Source: CAJXTB01 sp047626195 (GTDB lineage Bacteria; Myxococcota_A; UBA796; GCA-2862545). Taken from it: 12,030 bases of DNA. Positions 1-7,200 of this stretch are shown here, one piece after another (position 1 is the first letter of the stretch; every line of letters begins with the position of its first letter). Under the pieces are notes generated by a model. The model did not search any database and was not told the origin of the DNA. It saw nothing but the letters and a program-made list of their open reading frames with translations. The DNA lies in NCBI GenBank assembly GCA_047626195.1, contig JBLHSN010000173.1:1-12030 (forward strand), read 5' to 3'. Both the position numbers and the translations under genes were made by a program.

Positions 1-469
1 CGATGTCGGAGGCAAAACCACCCACATCGACCGCACTAGCGTCGCTCGCGCTCGCCTCGCTAAGCTCGTCGTAGACCGGATCCGGCGTGAGCACGGCATC
101 GGTCGCCTCAAACCGCACGCCGTCATCCGTGGAGAGGAGAGTCACCGAGCCCGACGTCATGGTGTAGCCAAAGTCGACGCTCTGGAAGGTGTTCCCTACA
201 ATCATGGCGTCGTCACACAGATTGTCATCGAACACGTTGATGAGGTCGACACCGGTGAACACGACCCACACTACAGGGTCATCGTTGAATGGCAAGTCGA
301 ACACTTGGGCGCGTACCGTGGCCAAGGCATTGGTCAGGGTGATGGAGTCATCACCACAGGCAAAACCACGGTCCAGGTCATCTAGTTCATCGAGCGTCAA
401 GTGGATAGAACGCTGTGTTCCGCATGCACCCGCAATCACCAAGGTACCGACGAGAAAAATACGTGACAT
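1..469 (-). CDS. probable secreted lipoprotein, C-terminus beyond the left edge
   Basis: Reading the minus strand from ATG at 469 gives 156 codons with no stop before the window ends, so the gene is partial. The N-terminus is MSRIFLVGTLVIAGAC: one arginine, a hydrophobic stretch, then AGA before Cys16. This looks like a lipoprotein signal peptide, although the -3 residue is Ala rather than the usual Leu. The mature part is acidic, has two further cysteines (38 and 85) and ends in a Ser/Ala/Asp-rich stretch. A GGAG motif lies 5 bases upstream of the ATG. It follows pdxH on the same strand after 59 bases and may be the last gene seen of a purB-pdxH unit. I recognise no family. The envelope location is inferred from the signal alone. 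Confidence 0.65.
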   Translation of the reverse strand, partial: MSRIFLVGTLVIAGACGTQRSIHLTLDELDDLDRGFACGDDSITLTNALATVRAQVFDLPFNDDPVVWVVFTGVDLINVFDDNLCDDAMIVGNTFQSVDFGYTMTSGSVTLLSTDDGVRFEATDAVLTPDPVYDELSEASASDASAVDVGGFASDI

Positions 470-528
470 AGACACTCCGATCCACCACCGTAATTGTGGA
501 ACACCTATCCGTCAACCTGACCGCTGGC

Positions 529-1116
529 TTACGGGTACAGGGTCTTTTCGTCCCATGTCTCTGGCCCCGTCCGCTCGAACACGGTTCGAACATGCAAGCG
601 GTCCGGCATTCCCTGCCAGAACTCCATGCGGTCTGGAATCAGGATGAACCCGCCCCAATGCGGTGGGCGCGTCACAGGTTTGCCGTCAAAGCGCGCGGTG
701 ACCGCAGCCAAGCGGTCTTCTAGAGTGCTGCGCTCGTCGAGCTCTTCGCTCTGTACAGACGCCCAGGCACCGAGCTGGCTGCCACGACCACGCGAAGCAA
801 AATAGCGGTCCGACGCTTCGGGTTCGAGGAGCTCAACGCGGCCCTCAGCAATTAGCTGCCGCTCACGACTCTTCCAGTGCAACAGCACCGCTGCATGTGG
901 GGTGTGCGACAGCTGCTGGCCCTTGCGCGACTGGTAGTTCGTATAGAACTCCAGTCCACGAGCGCCCCAGCCCTTGAGCAAGACCGTTCGCAAGGAAGGA
1001 CGACCGTCTTCGTCCACCGTCGACAACTGCATGGCATCGGGGACATCGGGCTCGGACGCAATCGCCTCTTGCATCCAAGTATCGACCTTTGCGGTCATGG
1101 CATCTGTGAGAAACAT
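529..1116 (-). CDS. pdxH: pyridoxamine/pyridoxine 5'-phosphate oxidase
   Basis: This 195-residue cytosolic flavoenzyme uses FMN and oxygen to oxidise pyridoxine or pyridoxamine 5'-phosphate to pyridoxal 5'-phosphate, the last step of PLP synthesis and of its salvage. Family motifs are visible in order: RTVLLK (43-48), FYTNYQSRK (57-65), the SQLGAWAS segment (113-120), WGGF (154-157), EFWQG (165-169) and RLHVR (173-177). The C-terminus is LYP, close to the usual RL-x-P ending. The reading frame stays open upstream to 1200, which would overlap purB. I chose ATG 1116 because GGAG lies 5 bases before it and the frame upstream has no family similarity. The N-terminus is somewhat shorter than in E. 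coli PdxH (218 residues). It lies 41 bases downstream of purB on the same strand, so co-transcription is likely. Confidence 0.93.
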   Translation of the reverse strand: MFLTDAMTAKVDTWMQEAIASEPDVPDAMQLSTVDEDGRPSLRTVLLKGWGARGLEFYTNYQSRKGQQLSHTPHAAVLLHWKSRERQLIAEGRVELLEPEASDRYFASRGRGSQLGAWASVQSEELDERSTLEDRLAAVTARFDGKPVTRPPHWGGFILIPDRMEFWQGMPDRLHVRTVFERTGPETWDEKTLYP

Positions 1117-1157
1117 GCACTCTCCATAGACGCCATCTAGCCCATCCACACCCGACG

Positions 1158-2591
1158 CTACACGCGAAGCCCCGCCCCCGCATCTAAGCGACCCACCCAC
1201 GGCGCCAGAGCACCGGCCACGTCACCGTCTAGGTAGGCGCGAACTTGTGCGGGTGCGCGACCGACAAAGCGAGCCGGGTCCATCAGGTCGTCCAAGCGGT
1301 CGTGAACGGGTGCAAAGGCCGTATCTGCGGCAATGCGCTCCAGAAGGTCATTGTCTCGGCCCTGCTCTTTGACCACGGCTGCCGCGGCCAGCGCGTGGAC
1401 TCGGATGCGCTCGTGAAGGTCTTGCCGGTCTCCTCCGGCACGAACCATGGCCATCAACAGCTCTTCCGTCGCCATAAACGGCAGCTCGCTGTTGAGACGA
1501 CGCGCAATGACCGCCGGGTACACCACAAGACCCGAGGTCACATTGAGCAGAACCTCCAACATGCCGTCTGCGGTCAGGAACGCTTCTGACAGCGAGATGC
1601 GACGGTTCGCCGAGTCATCCAGCGTTCGTTCCATCCACTGCGTTGCCGCTGTCCATGCGGAATTTTGCGACAGCGTGATGAGGTGACGCGCCAGGGAGCA
1701 CAGCCGCTCACTGCGCATGGGATTGCGCTTATAGGCCATAGCTGACGACCCAATTTGCTTCTTACCAAACGGCTCCTCGACCTCTTTGAGGTGCGCGAGC
1801 AGACGCAGGTCCGTGGCCATCTTGTGCACGGTGACACCGAAGCTGGACAGCGCTGAGAGCACCTCGTGGTCGACCTTTCGCGAGTAGGTCTGACCCGTCA
1901 CCGGGTAGACCGCTTCAAAGCCCATGCGCTCGGCAATGCCCTGGTCCAAGGCATCCACCGCATCATGGTTGCCGTCAAACAGCTGAAGGTAGCTGGCTTG
2001 TGTGCCGGTCGTTCCCTTGGCACCGCGCAGCCGAAGGTCGTTGCGAACGCGGGTGAGAGCGTTCAAGTCGTCGACCAAGTCGGCCAGCCACAAGCAAGCG
2101 CGCTTGCCAACCGTTGTGGGTTGTGCGGCTTGAAAGTGGGTGAAACCTAGCGTGGGGAGGTCGGCATACTGTCGCGCGAAGTCGCCGAGCTGAGAGACGG
2201 TCCCAGCCAGCTTTGGCAACAGCAGGTCTAGGCCATCGCGCAGCGCTACAAGGTCGCCATTATCGGTCACAAAGCAACTCGTAGCGCCTAGATGCAGCCA
2301 AGGCCGGGCCGCCGGGGCGACGTCTCCAAACGCATGCACATGGGCCATCACATCATGGCGCAGCTCGGCTTCGTAGGTGGCTACGGCATCCAAGTCAATG
2401 TTATCGACCTGGCCACGGGCTTCCGCGATGGCCAGATCGGGAATCGCCAGGCCCAAGGCCTGCTCGCTCTCCATCAGCACACACCACAGCTCTCGCCATC
2501 TCCGTGCTCGGGTACGCGGCGAAAACAGGCGCGCCATCTCATTGGTGGCGTAGCGAGCGACAAGTGGGCTGTCATAAACATCACGGGACAA
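1158..2591 (-). CDS. purB: adenylosuccinate lyase, animal-type
   Basis: This enzyme of the fumarase/aspartase superfamily cleaves SAICAR to AICAR and adenylosuccinate to AMP, releasing fumarate, in purine synthesis. The lyase signature SSAMAYKRNPMRSER is at 282-296 and contains the likely catalytic serine. The likely general-acid histidine is H152 in GFTHFQ, and HDVMAHVHAF is at 79-88. The wording closely follows human ADSL from memory, for example RTLDDSANRRIS, GLVVYP and LPFMATEE, rather than the E. coli type. The frame is open up to 2846, but the extra N-terminus is unlike the family. I prefer TTG at 2591, which has GAGGTG 4 bases upstream and gives 477 residues, near the usual length. The alternative is an ATG inside NEMARLF, which would remove conserved sequence. 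It is divergent from the zinc-finger gene across 45 bp. Confidence 0.93.
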   Translation of the reverse strand: MSRDVYDSPLVARYATNEMARLFSPRTRARRWRELWCVLMESEQALGLAIPDLAIAEARGQVDNIDLDAVATYEAELRHDVMAHVHAFGDVAPAARPWLHLGATSCFVTDNGDLVALRDGLDLLLPKLAGTVSQLGDFARQYADLPTLGFTHFQAAQPTTVGKRACLWLADLVDDLNALTRVRNDLRLRGAKGTTGTQASYLQLFDGNHDAVDALDQGIAERMGFEAVYPVTGQTYSRKVDHEVLSALSSFGVTVHKMATDLRLLAHLKEVEEPFGKKQIGSSAMAYKRNPMRSERLCSLARHLITLSQNSAWTAATQWMERTLDDSANRRISLSEAFLTADGMLEVLLNVTSGLVVYPAVIARRLNSELPFMATEELLMAMVRAGGDRQDLHERIRVHALAAAAVVKEQGRDNDLLERIAADTAFAPVHDRLDDLMDPARFVGRAPAQVRAYLDGDVAGALAPWVGRLDAGAGLRV

Positions 2592-2636
2592 TGGACACCT
2601 CGCGGGGGGCTGCCTATCGCAGCGGGTAGACTGCCG

Positions 2637-4307
2637 ATGAGGACCGCACACTTGGCACGAAAACGTATCATTGAAGGAACGTGGGAGTGCACGTCCTGCG
2701 AGACCACGGACATCAAGGGTCGGCACAAGACCTGTCCCGCTTGTGGAAATCCCCGTGAGAAGGCCGAGAGTGACTTCAATTTTGGAGCTCGCACCGAGTC
2801 CGGGGCCTCGACAGCGGCCACCGTCTCCACACCCGACTTGTTGCACATGGCCAGCGCTGGCGAAGACTGGATGTGCGCCAACTGTGACGCCAGCAACCCC
2901 GGCGACCGCGATGCGTGTCGAACCTGCGCAGCCCGTCGCGACGACCCCTTCGGCGAGCCAGTCGTTAACCCCGTCGAACAGCCCGCTGGCAAGAACCGGG
3001 GTCTCAAGGCATTGCTCGCCACGGCCACCGCGGCCATCACCGGCGCGATGGCAATCCTCGCCAGCTGTTGTGGCGTGAGTTGGTACGCGTCAGACGCGAT
3101 AGTAGACGCCGAGATTACCGGACAGCAGTGGGTGCGTCAGATCGACGTGCAACGCCTCACTGCGAGTGACGTTCAACAGTGGCGAGACGCTCTACCGGCT
3201 CCCGCTGGCGTGCCAGGAAGCGGCGCGCTGTCCGCAGGTCTTGGCGTCTTAGGCGACTGTGAGACCCTGGCCTGTTGGCCCCGTCCACCCGCTGAGGGCG
3301 GCCTCGTCCGCGTCACGGGTCGGCAGTGGGAGCGCACTATTGTCACGAAGGTCATGGACTCATCGGCCGAGACCGGCTGGCGGAGTGCGGCTCCTCGTTC
3401 ACGAGGTGAGAGGCCTCGAAACGGCGTAGGTGGACGCCCTGGACACCACAATCTATCCTGCTCGGAGCGGGTCAAGACCCCCGAAGAATGCAGAGACGAA
3501 GACTACCAGGAGGCCTGCGGCACCCACGAAGAGTGCTCCGTTCGCGACCTCGGCAACGGGTTCGCCGAAGAGACCTGTGTGGATGTGCAGGACTACTGCA
3601 CACAGACCCACGAAGTCTGTACAGCGGCGGTCATGGGCGAGTGGTGTAGCTGGAATGACCTGTCGTGGAAAGAGGGACGAACACGCAGTACCAGCGGTCG
3701 CGACGCCAACTCCACATGGCCGCTGATGTCGCTTCGCAGTGACGAAGTCGAAGAACGAACTGAACAGTATTTCTTAGACGTAGCGGTCCTCGCAGGTCGT
3801 GCAGACCCACGTTCCGCGGTCCCCAAGCCGGTGTACATGAGCGCGAGCATTGGCCGACTGATGTACAGGTCACCAAGCGGGTTTCAGCCGGTTCCACACG
3901 CTGTGCAGACATCCGACACCCACCGACACGACTGCGGCGACGGCATTGCGTTCGGTGTTCTGACCACGCGAGACCGCTGTGATGCGCAGGTCTACGGCTG
4001 GGTTGACGAAGACCCGCAGCGCGCCCAGTCTCCCAGTGGCGCCCCCGAATGGCCCGATGGACAGCTGAGCAATGACGGTCGTGAGACGCGCACCGAGTGG
4101 ATGCTCATCGAGCTGTCCTGGAAGCGCGGCAACAAGCCGGGTCACGCTGTCTTCAAGGACCCGGTGGCCCAGTGGCAAGCGTGGGACCTTGTGCAGAGTA
4201 TTCCAATGGTTGTTGATTTCGATGCGACCTATGTGTCGTTGGGTGACGACTACCAAGGGCCCGTTCCGTCGGAAGTTCGACCTGGCCGCCTGTCGCAACA
4301 GCCCTGA
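2637..4307 (+). CDS. membrane protein with two RanBP2-type zinc fingers and a Cys-rich outer region
   Basis: Two zinc fingers lie in the N-terminal 100 residues. Residues 78-97 follow W-x-C-x2-C-x3-N-x6-C-x2-C exactly, the RanBP2 pattern. Residues 16-36 fit it with Asp for Asn and one extra residue. A hydrophobic segment at about 122-147, preceded by KNRGLK, predicts one membrane helix with the fingers in the cytoplasm. After it come two copies of a short motif, ITGQQWVRQIDV (160-171) and VTGRQWERTIVT (226-237), then eight cysteines between 275 and 337 that could form disulfides, and a long C-terminal part. The length is 556 residues. The start is ATG 2637 with only a weak ribosome site. The frame is open upstream to 2292, but that part is antisense to purB and unconvincing. 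The stop overlaps the ATG of the next gene. I know no function. Binding to RNA, ubiquitin or another ligand by the fingers is only a family-based possibility. Confidence 0.8.
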   Translation: MRTAHLARKRIIEGTWECTSCETTDIKGRHKTCPACGNPREKAESDFNFGARTESGASTAATVSTPDLLHMASAGEDWMCANCDASNPGDRDACRTCAARRDDPFGEPVVNPVEQPAGKNRGLKALLATATAAITGAMAILASCCGVSWYASDAIVDAEITGQQWVRQIDVQRLTASDVQQWRDALPAPAGVPGSGALSAGLGVLGDCETLACWPRPPAEGGLVRVTGRQWERTIVTKVMDSSAETGWRSAAPRSRGERPRNGVGGRPGHHNLSCSERVKTPEECRDEDYQEACGTHEECSVRDLGNGFAEETCVDVQDYCTQTHEVCTAAVMGEWCSWNDLSWKEGRTRSTSGRDANSTWPLMSLRSDEVEERTEQYFLDVAVLAGRADPRSAVPKPVYMSASIGRLMYRSPSGFQPVPHAVQTSDTHRHDCGDGIAFGVLTTRDRCDAQVYGWVDEDPQRAQSPSGAPEWPDGQLSNDGRETRTEWMLIELSWKRGNKPGHAVFKDPVAQWQAWDLVQSIPMVVDFDATYVSLGDDYQGPVPSEVRPGRLSQQP

Positions 4308-4783
4308 TGGCGAAGATTCCCTCCACCCCTGCCCTGCGTTGGCTGCGAGCCCAACGCGTCTCCCACGACGTTCACGTCTACACGTACATCGAGAAGGGCG
4401 GGACAAGAGCGAGTGCCACCGCATTTGGCGTAGACGAGCACGTCATCATCAAGACCCTCATCTTCGAAGACCACGAAAAACGGCCACTCATCGTGCTGAT
4501 GCATGGCGACCGGCAGGTATCGACCAAGGCGCTCGCGCGCGTCATCGGAGTGCGGTTCGTTCAAGCATGCACGCCGGCCACAGCCCAAAAGCACAGTGGG
4601 TACCAGGTTGGTGGTACGAGCCCCTTTGCGACCAAGAAATCCATGCCGGTGTACGTACAGCCAGGCGTCACAGCTGTGCCAAAGGTGTACGTCAACGCCG
4701 GTGCCCGCGGTGTGTTGGTGTCGCTGGACCCATCGGTGTTTGTTGACGCACTCGGAGCCGTCGCGGTGGACGTGGCGCGCTAA
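4307..4783 (+). CDS. ybaK: YbaK/EbsC-family aminoacyl-tRNA deacylase
   Basis: This is a 158-residue cytosolic protein of the YbaK family, which hydrolyses mischarged tRNA such as Cys-tRNA(Pro) and so protects translation fidelity. The conserved lysine is K49 in IIKTL, and the family glycine-rich signature is visible as GYQVGGTSP (98-106), followed by KK. Length and order match E. coli YbaK (about 159 residues). The ATG shares its A with the stop codon of the upstream zinc-finger gene (TGATG), which suggests translational coupling. The decarboxylase gene follows after 24 bases. Substrate choice cannot be told from sequence; related INS-domain proteins such as ProX or free-standing deacylases have other specificities. 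Confidence 0.9.
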   Translation: MAKIPSTPALRWLRAQRVSHDVHVYTYIEKGGTRASATAFGVDEHVIIKTLIFEDHEKRPLIVLMHGDRQVSTKALARVIGVRFVQACTPATAQKHSGYQVGGTSPFATKKSMPVYVQPGVTAVPKVYVNAGARGVLVSLDPSVFVDALGAVAVDVAR

Positions 4784-4807
4784 GCGACACCCTCACTTGG
4801 AGGTCCC

Positions 4808-6205
4808 GTGGACCACATGAGTCCCGAAGAGTTCCGCCAGCACGGCCACGCCATGGTCGACTGGCTCGCGGACTACATGACCTCGCTCCCCGAACGTTCG
4901 GTGCTGCACGGGGCCACACCCGGGTCCATCAAGGAGCAACTCCCGCCCGCCGCTCCCGAGTCCGGCGAGTCCATGCAGGCCATGATGGCCGACGTCGAGA
5001 GCGTTCTATTGCCCGGCATCACCCACTGGCAGCACCCGGGGTGGTTCGCCTTCTTCCCCGCCAATGCAACAGGCCCGTCGATTCTCGGCGAGCTGTTGAG
5101 TGCTGGGCTGGGCGTCCAGGGCATGATGTGGGACACCAGTCCTGCCGCCACAGAGCTCGAAGAACGCGTGATGGACTGGCTTGTTGGCCTATTGGGACTG
5201 CCGGATTCTTGGCGCAATGAGAGCGGCCGCGGTGGCGGCGTCATCCAATCCACAGCCAGCGACGCGACCCACACAGCCCTGGTCGTCGCCCGACACCGAG
5301 CAGTGGGACGAGGACACCTGGCGAGTAAGCTGGTGGTATACGCGTCCTCTCAAGCCCACTCGTCCGTTCAAAAAGGCGCCCAAGTAGCGGGCTTCGAACA
5401 CATCCGGCTGTTGGCAACAGATGACGCCTTCGCCTTGCAACCCGACGCCCTCGAACAAGCCATTGCCGAGGACACCGCAGCAGGACTGGTACCGTGCGTG
5501 CTCATTAGTGCGGTCGGGGCCACCGGAACCGGCGCTGTGGATCCGGTCGACACCCTCGGAGTCATTGCCCAGCGACACGCTCTGTGGCACCACGTCGACG
5601 CCGCGTGGGCTGGGAGTGCCATGGTCCTACCCGAGCAGCGCCACCTTCAGCCGGGCCTGGAGCATGTGGATTCCTACGTGTTCAACCCGCACAAGTGGCT
5701 ATTCGTGAACTTCGACTGCTCCGCCTTCTGGGTCGCGGACCGGACCGCCCTTCTCGACGCTATGAGCGTGCTTCCCCCCTACTTACGCAACGCAGCCACC
5801 GAGTCCGGCGAGGTCATCGACTACCGCGACTGGCACGTGCCGTTGGGCCGGCGCTTTCGGTCGTTGAAGTTGTGGTTTGTACTTCGGCACTACGGTCGTG
5901 ACGGCCTGCGAGAGCACATCTCCGAGCACATCGAGTGGGCCGAGTGGGTCGCCGACCAAGTCCGTGACAGCCAACACCTGGAGCTCGTCACCGAGCCTGT
6001 ATTGAGCTTGGTTTGTCTACGACATGTGGACGGAGCTGACGCGACCAAGGCGCTGGTCAAGCGGGTCAACGCAACCGGGCACAGCACGGTGACCGGGTCG
6101 ATATTGCCCGATGGCACGCCGTTTCTTCGGGTGGCGATTGGCCAGGCAAATACCAAGCGCGCAGACGTGGAGCGGCTGTGGACCGTGCTGAATGGGGCAA
6201 AGTGA
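4808..6205 (+). CDS. group II PLP-dependent aromatic-L-amino-acid decarboxylase
   Basis: This 465-residue protein is a fold-type I PLP enzyme of the DDC/AADC family, which decarboxylates amino acids such as tryptophan, 5-hydroxytryptophan, tyrosine or DOPA to amines. The PLP lysine is K296 in NPHKWL, with the aspartate that contacts the pyridine at D264 in HVDAAWAG. The active-site histidine is H184 in QAHSS. The loop tyrosine is Y325 in PPYLRN, followed by PLGRRFRSLKLW (345-356). Retention of both His and Tyr favours a true decarboxylase over the aldehyde-synthase variants, in which one of these is replaced. The start is GTG 4808, with GGAGG 4 bases upstream; ATG 4817 is also possible but lies 13 bases from that site. 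It is probably co-transcribed with ybaK. The exact amino acid substrate is not resolved. Confidence 0.9.
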   Translation: MDHMSPEEFRQHGHAMVDWLADYMTSLPERSVLHGATPGSIKEQLPPAAPESGESMQAMMADVESVLLPGITHWQHPGWFAFFPANATGPSILGELLSAGLGVQGMMWDTSPAATELEERVMDWLVGLLGLPDSWRNESGRGGGVIQSTASDATHTALVVARHRAVGRGHLASKLVVYASSQAHSSVQKGAQVAGFEHIRLLATDDAFALQPDALEQAIAEDTAAGLVPCVLISAVGATGTGAVDPVDTLGVIAQRHALWHHVDAAWAGSAMVLPEQRHLQPGLEHVDSYVFNPHKWLFVNFDCSAFWVADRTALLDAMSVLPPYLRNAATESGEVIDYRDWHVPLGRRFRSLKLWFVLRHYGRDGLREHISEHIEWAEWVADQVRDSQHLELVTEPVLSLVCLRHVDGADATKALVKRVNATGHSTVTGSILPDGTPFLRVAIGQANTKRADVERLWTVLNGAK

Positions 6206-6233
6206 CGCGCACAGCGCTGCTCAGCGTTGACCC

Positions 6234-6800
6234 TCAGTCGTTGTCCGTGTCGACATCCACGGTCACGCCCAGCTCGCGGAGTGCCCGCTGAACAATCGCT
6301 TCATCCTGAATCTCGATGGCCGTGTGCGGCGCAGCGGCGAGGTTTAGGTTGTTCCAACCCATGATTAGACGAAGTGCCGTGGCTTTGAGCGTACGGGGCG
6401 GTTGGGTCAGCGAGTCGGCCAGCGCCGCTTTGACCATGAATACCCCAGAGTCGATATAGTTGAGCATCAGGCCAACCTCAAACTCCCGCTGTAGGAGACG
6501 ATAGGCAGGAGAAGACGCCGGAAATTTGTCCGGATTGAGGCGAATCCGGTCGTATATCCGGCTTTCCCTGAACAGCGCCATCACCGGCCCCAGCTGTCGC
6601 CGAATGAACGTACCAGCAGTGCCCACGACTGCAAAGTCTCCGGCCAGATCGTCCACACTTCGGCCGCGGGCGTTGGTGTCGAGCCCTGTGTAGTTGGACG
6701 GTGCCGTAGCGAAGAGCGGGGAAATTGGCGCCGAGGCCACCCCACCCGTCTTGAATGCAACGCGTACCTGGCCGCCAAGCATCATGACCGACTCAATCAA
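6234..6800 (-). CDS. protein of unknown function, or downstream part of an amber-interrupted gene
   Basis: The frame ends at TGA 6236-6234 and can start at TTG 6800 or at the tandem ATGs at 6785 and 6782. None has a strong ribosome site; a GAG lies 6 bases before ATG 6785. The protein of about 183-188 residues is soluble-looking, with no signal peptide or clear membrane helix. I recognise no family. Upstream it is in exactly the same phase as the frame ending at 6837, with only 12 sense codons between that TAG and TTG 6800 and no other stop. It may therefore be the C-terminal two thirds of one protein of 313 positions. It converges with the decarboxylase gene across 28 bases. Confidence 0.55.
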   Translation of the reverse strand: MIESVMMLGGQVRVAFKTGGVASAPISPLFATAPSNYTGLDTNARGRSVDDLAGDFAVVGTAGTFIRRQLGPVMALFRESRIYDRIRLNPDKFPASSPAYRLLQREFEVGLMLNYIDSGVFMVKAALADSLTQPPRTLKATALRLIMGWNNLNLAAAPHTAIEIQDEAIVQRALRELGVTVDVDTDND

Positions 6801-6836
6801 ATCCGACGGATTGTGCGTCTTTTTGAAGAACAGCCC

Positions 6837-7175
6837 CTAGATTGTGTGGCACAGCGTGGCTTGATCGACACCGCCTCTCAACAACGTCTTGGTGGCCACA
6901 TGAAGCTTTTCGGTGTCCGTCAGCTGAATGCCATCTTTGGTTTGTTGATTGGTTTGGAGCTGTAAAGCAGCCAGCACCTGTTCGCGCAAGATGGCGGGTT
7001 TCATGTCGGTGTTTCGCACCTCGGAATCGCTGAACTTCAGGGCCAGATTGGTGGCCCTGGGCTTGGAGTTGACCGAAGCATCTCCGCCATTCGTGCCGGT
7101 TCCGACCGAAGTAGCAGGGGACTGCGCCGTCGTAGATTGGCTTGACGTTGCGGATGGGACTCGTGTGCGTTGCAT
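6837..7175 (-). CDS. protein of unknown function, or upstream part of an amber-interrupted gene
   Basis: ATG 7175 has GAGGA 7 bases upstream, a strong ribosome site that marks this as a real translation start. The 112-residue product has a low-complexity Ser/Thr/Gly/Ala N-terminus (about residues 1-40), then a charged, probably helical part. It ends in CHTI at a TAG (6839-6837). The frame continues open after the TAG for a further 200 codons. One C-to-T change, CAG to TAG, would explain the break, but this is inference. I recognise no family. The gene diverges from the glycosyltransferase gene at 7467 across a 291-bp gap. The longer frame starting at 7200 in another phase is a shadow. Confidence 0.6.
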   Translation of the reverse strand: MQRTRVPSATSSQSTTAQSPATSVGTGTNGGDASVNSKPRATNLALKFSDSEVRNTDMKPAILREQVLAALQLQTNQQTKDGIQLTDTEKLHVATKTLLRGGVDQATLCHTI

Positions 7176-7200
7176 GGACAGATCCTCGTGACTGATACAC

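Noticed and set aside
189..647. Plus-strand frame of 152 codons
   Set aside because: It is a shadow opposite the lipoprotein and pdxH genes, Ser/Arg-rich and without a domain.
2292..2636. Upstream extension of the zinc-finger gene frame by 115 codons
   Set aside because: It lies mostly antisense to the conserved N-terminal part of purB and shows no recognisable domain; ATG 2637 leaves a sensible divergent gap.
2592..2846. Upstream extension of purB by 85 codons
   Set aside because: The extra sequence is Gly/Arg/Cys-rich, unlike the family, and is antisense to the zinc-finger coding region. TTG 2591 has a good ribosome site and gives family length.
4808..6205. Aromatic acetaldehyde synthase instead of decarboxylase
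   Set aside because: Both the active-site histidine (H184) and the loop tyrosine (Y325) that favour decarboxylation are present.
6213..6228. Short hairpin AGCGCTG-CT-CAGCGTT between convergent genes
   Set aside because: The loop of two bases is too tight and no T-run follows on either strand, so a terminator cannot be claimed.
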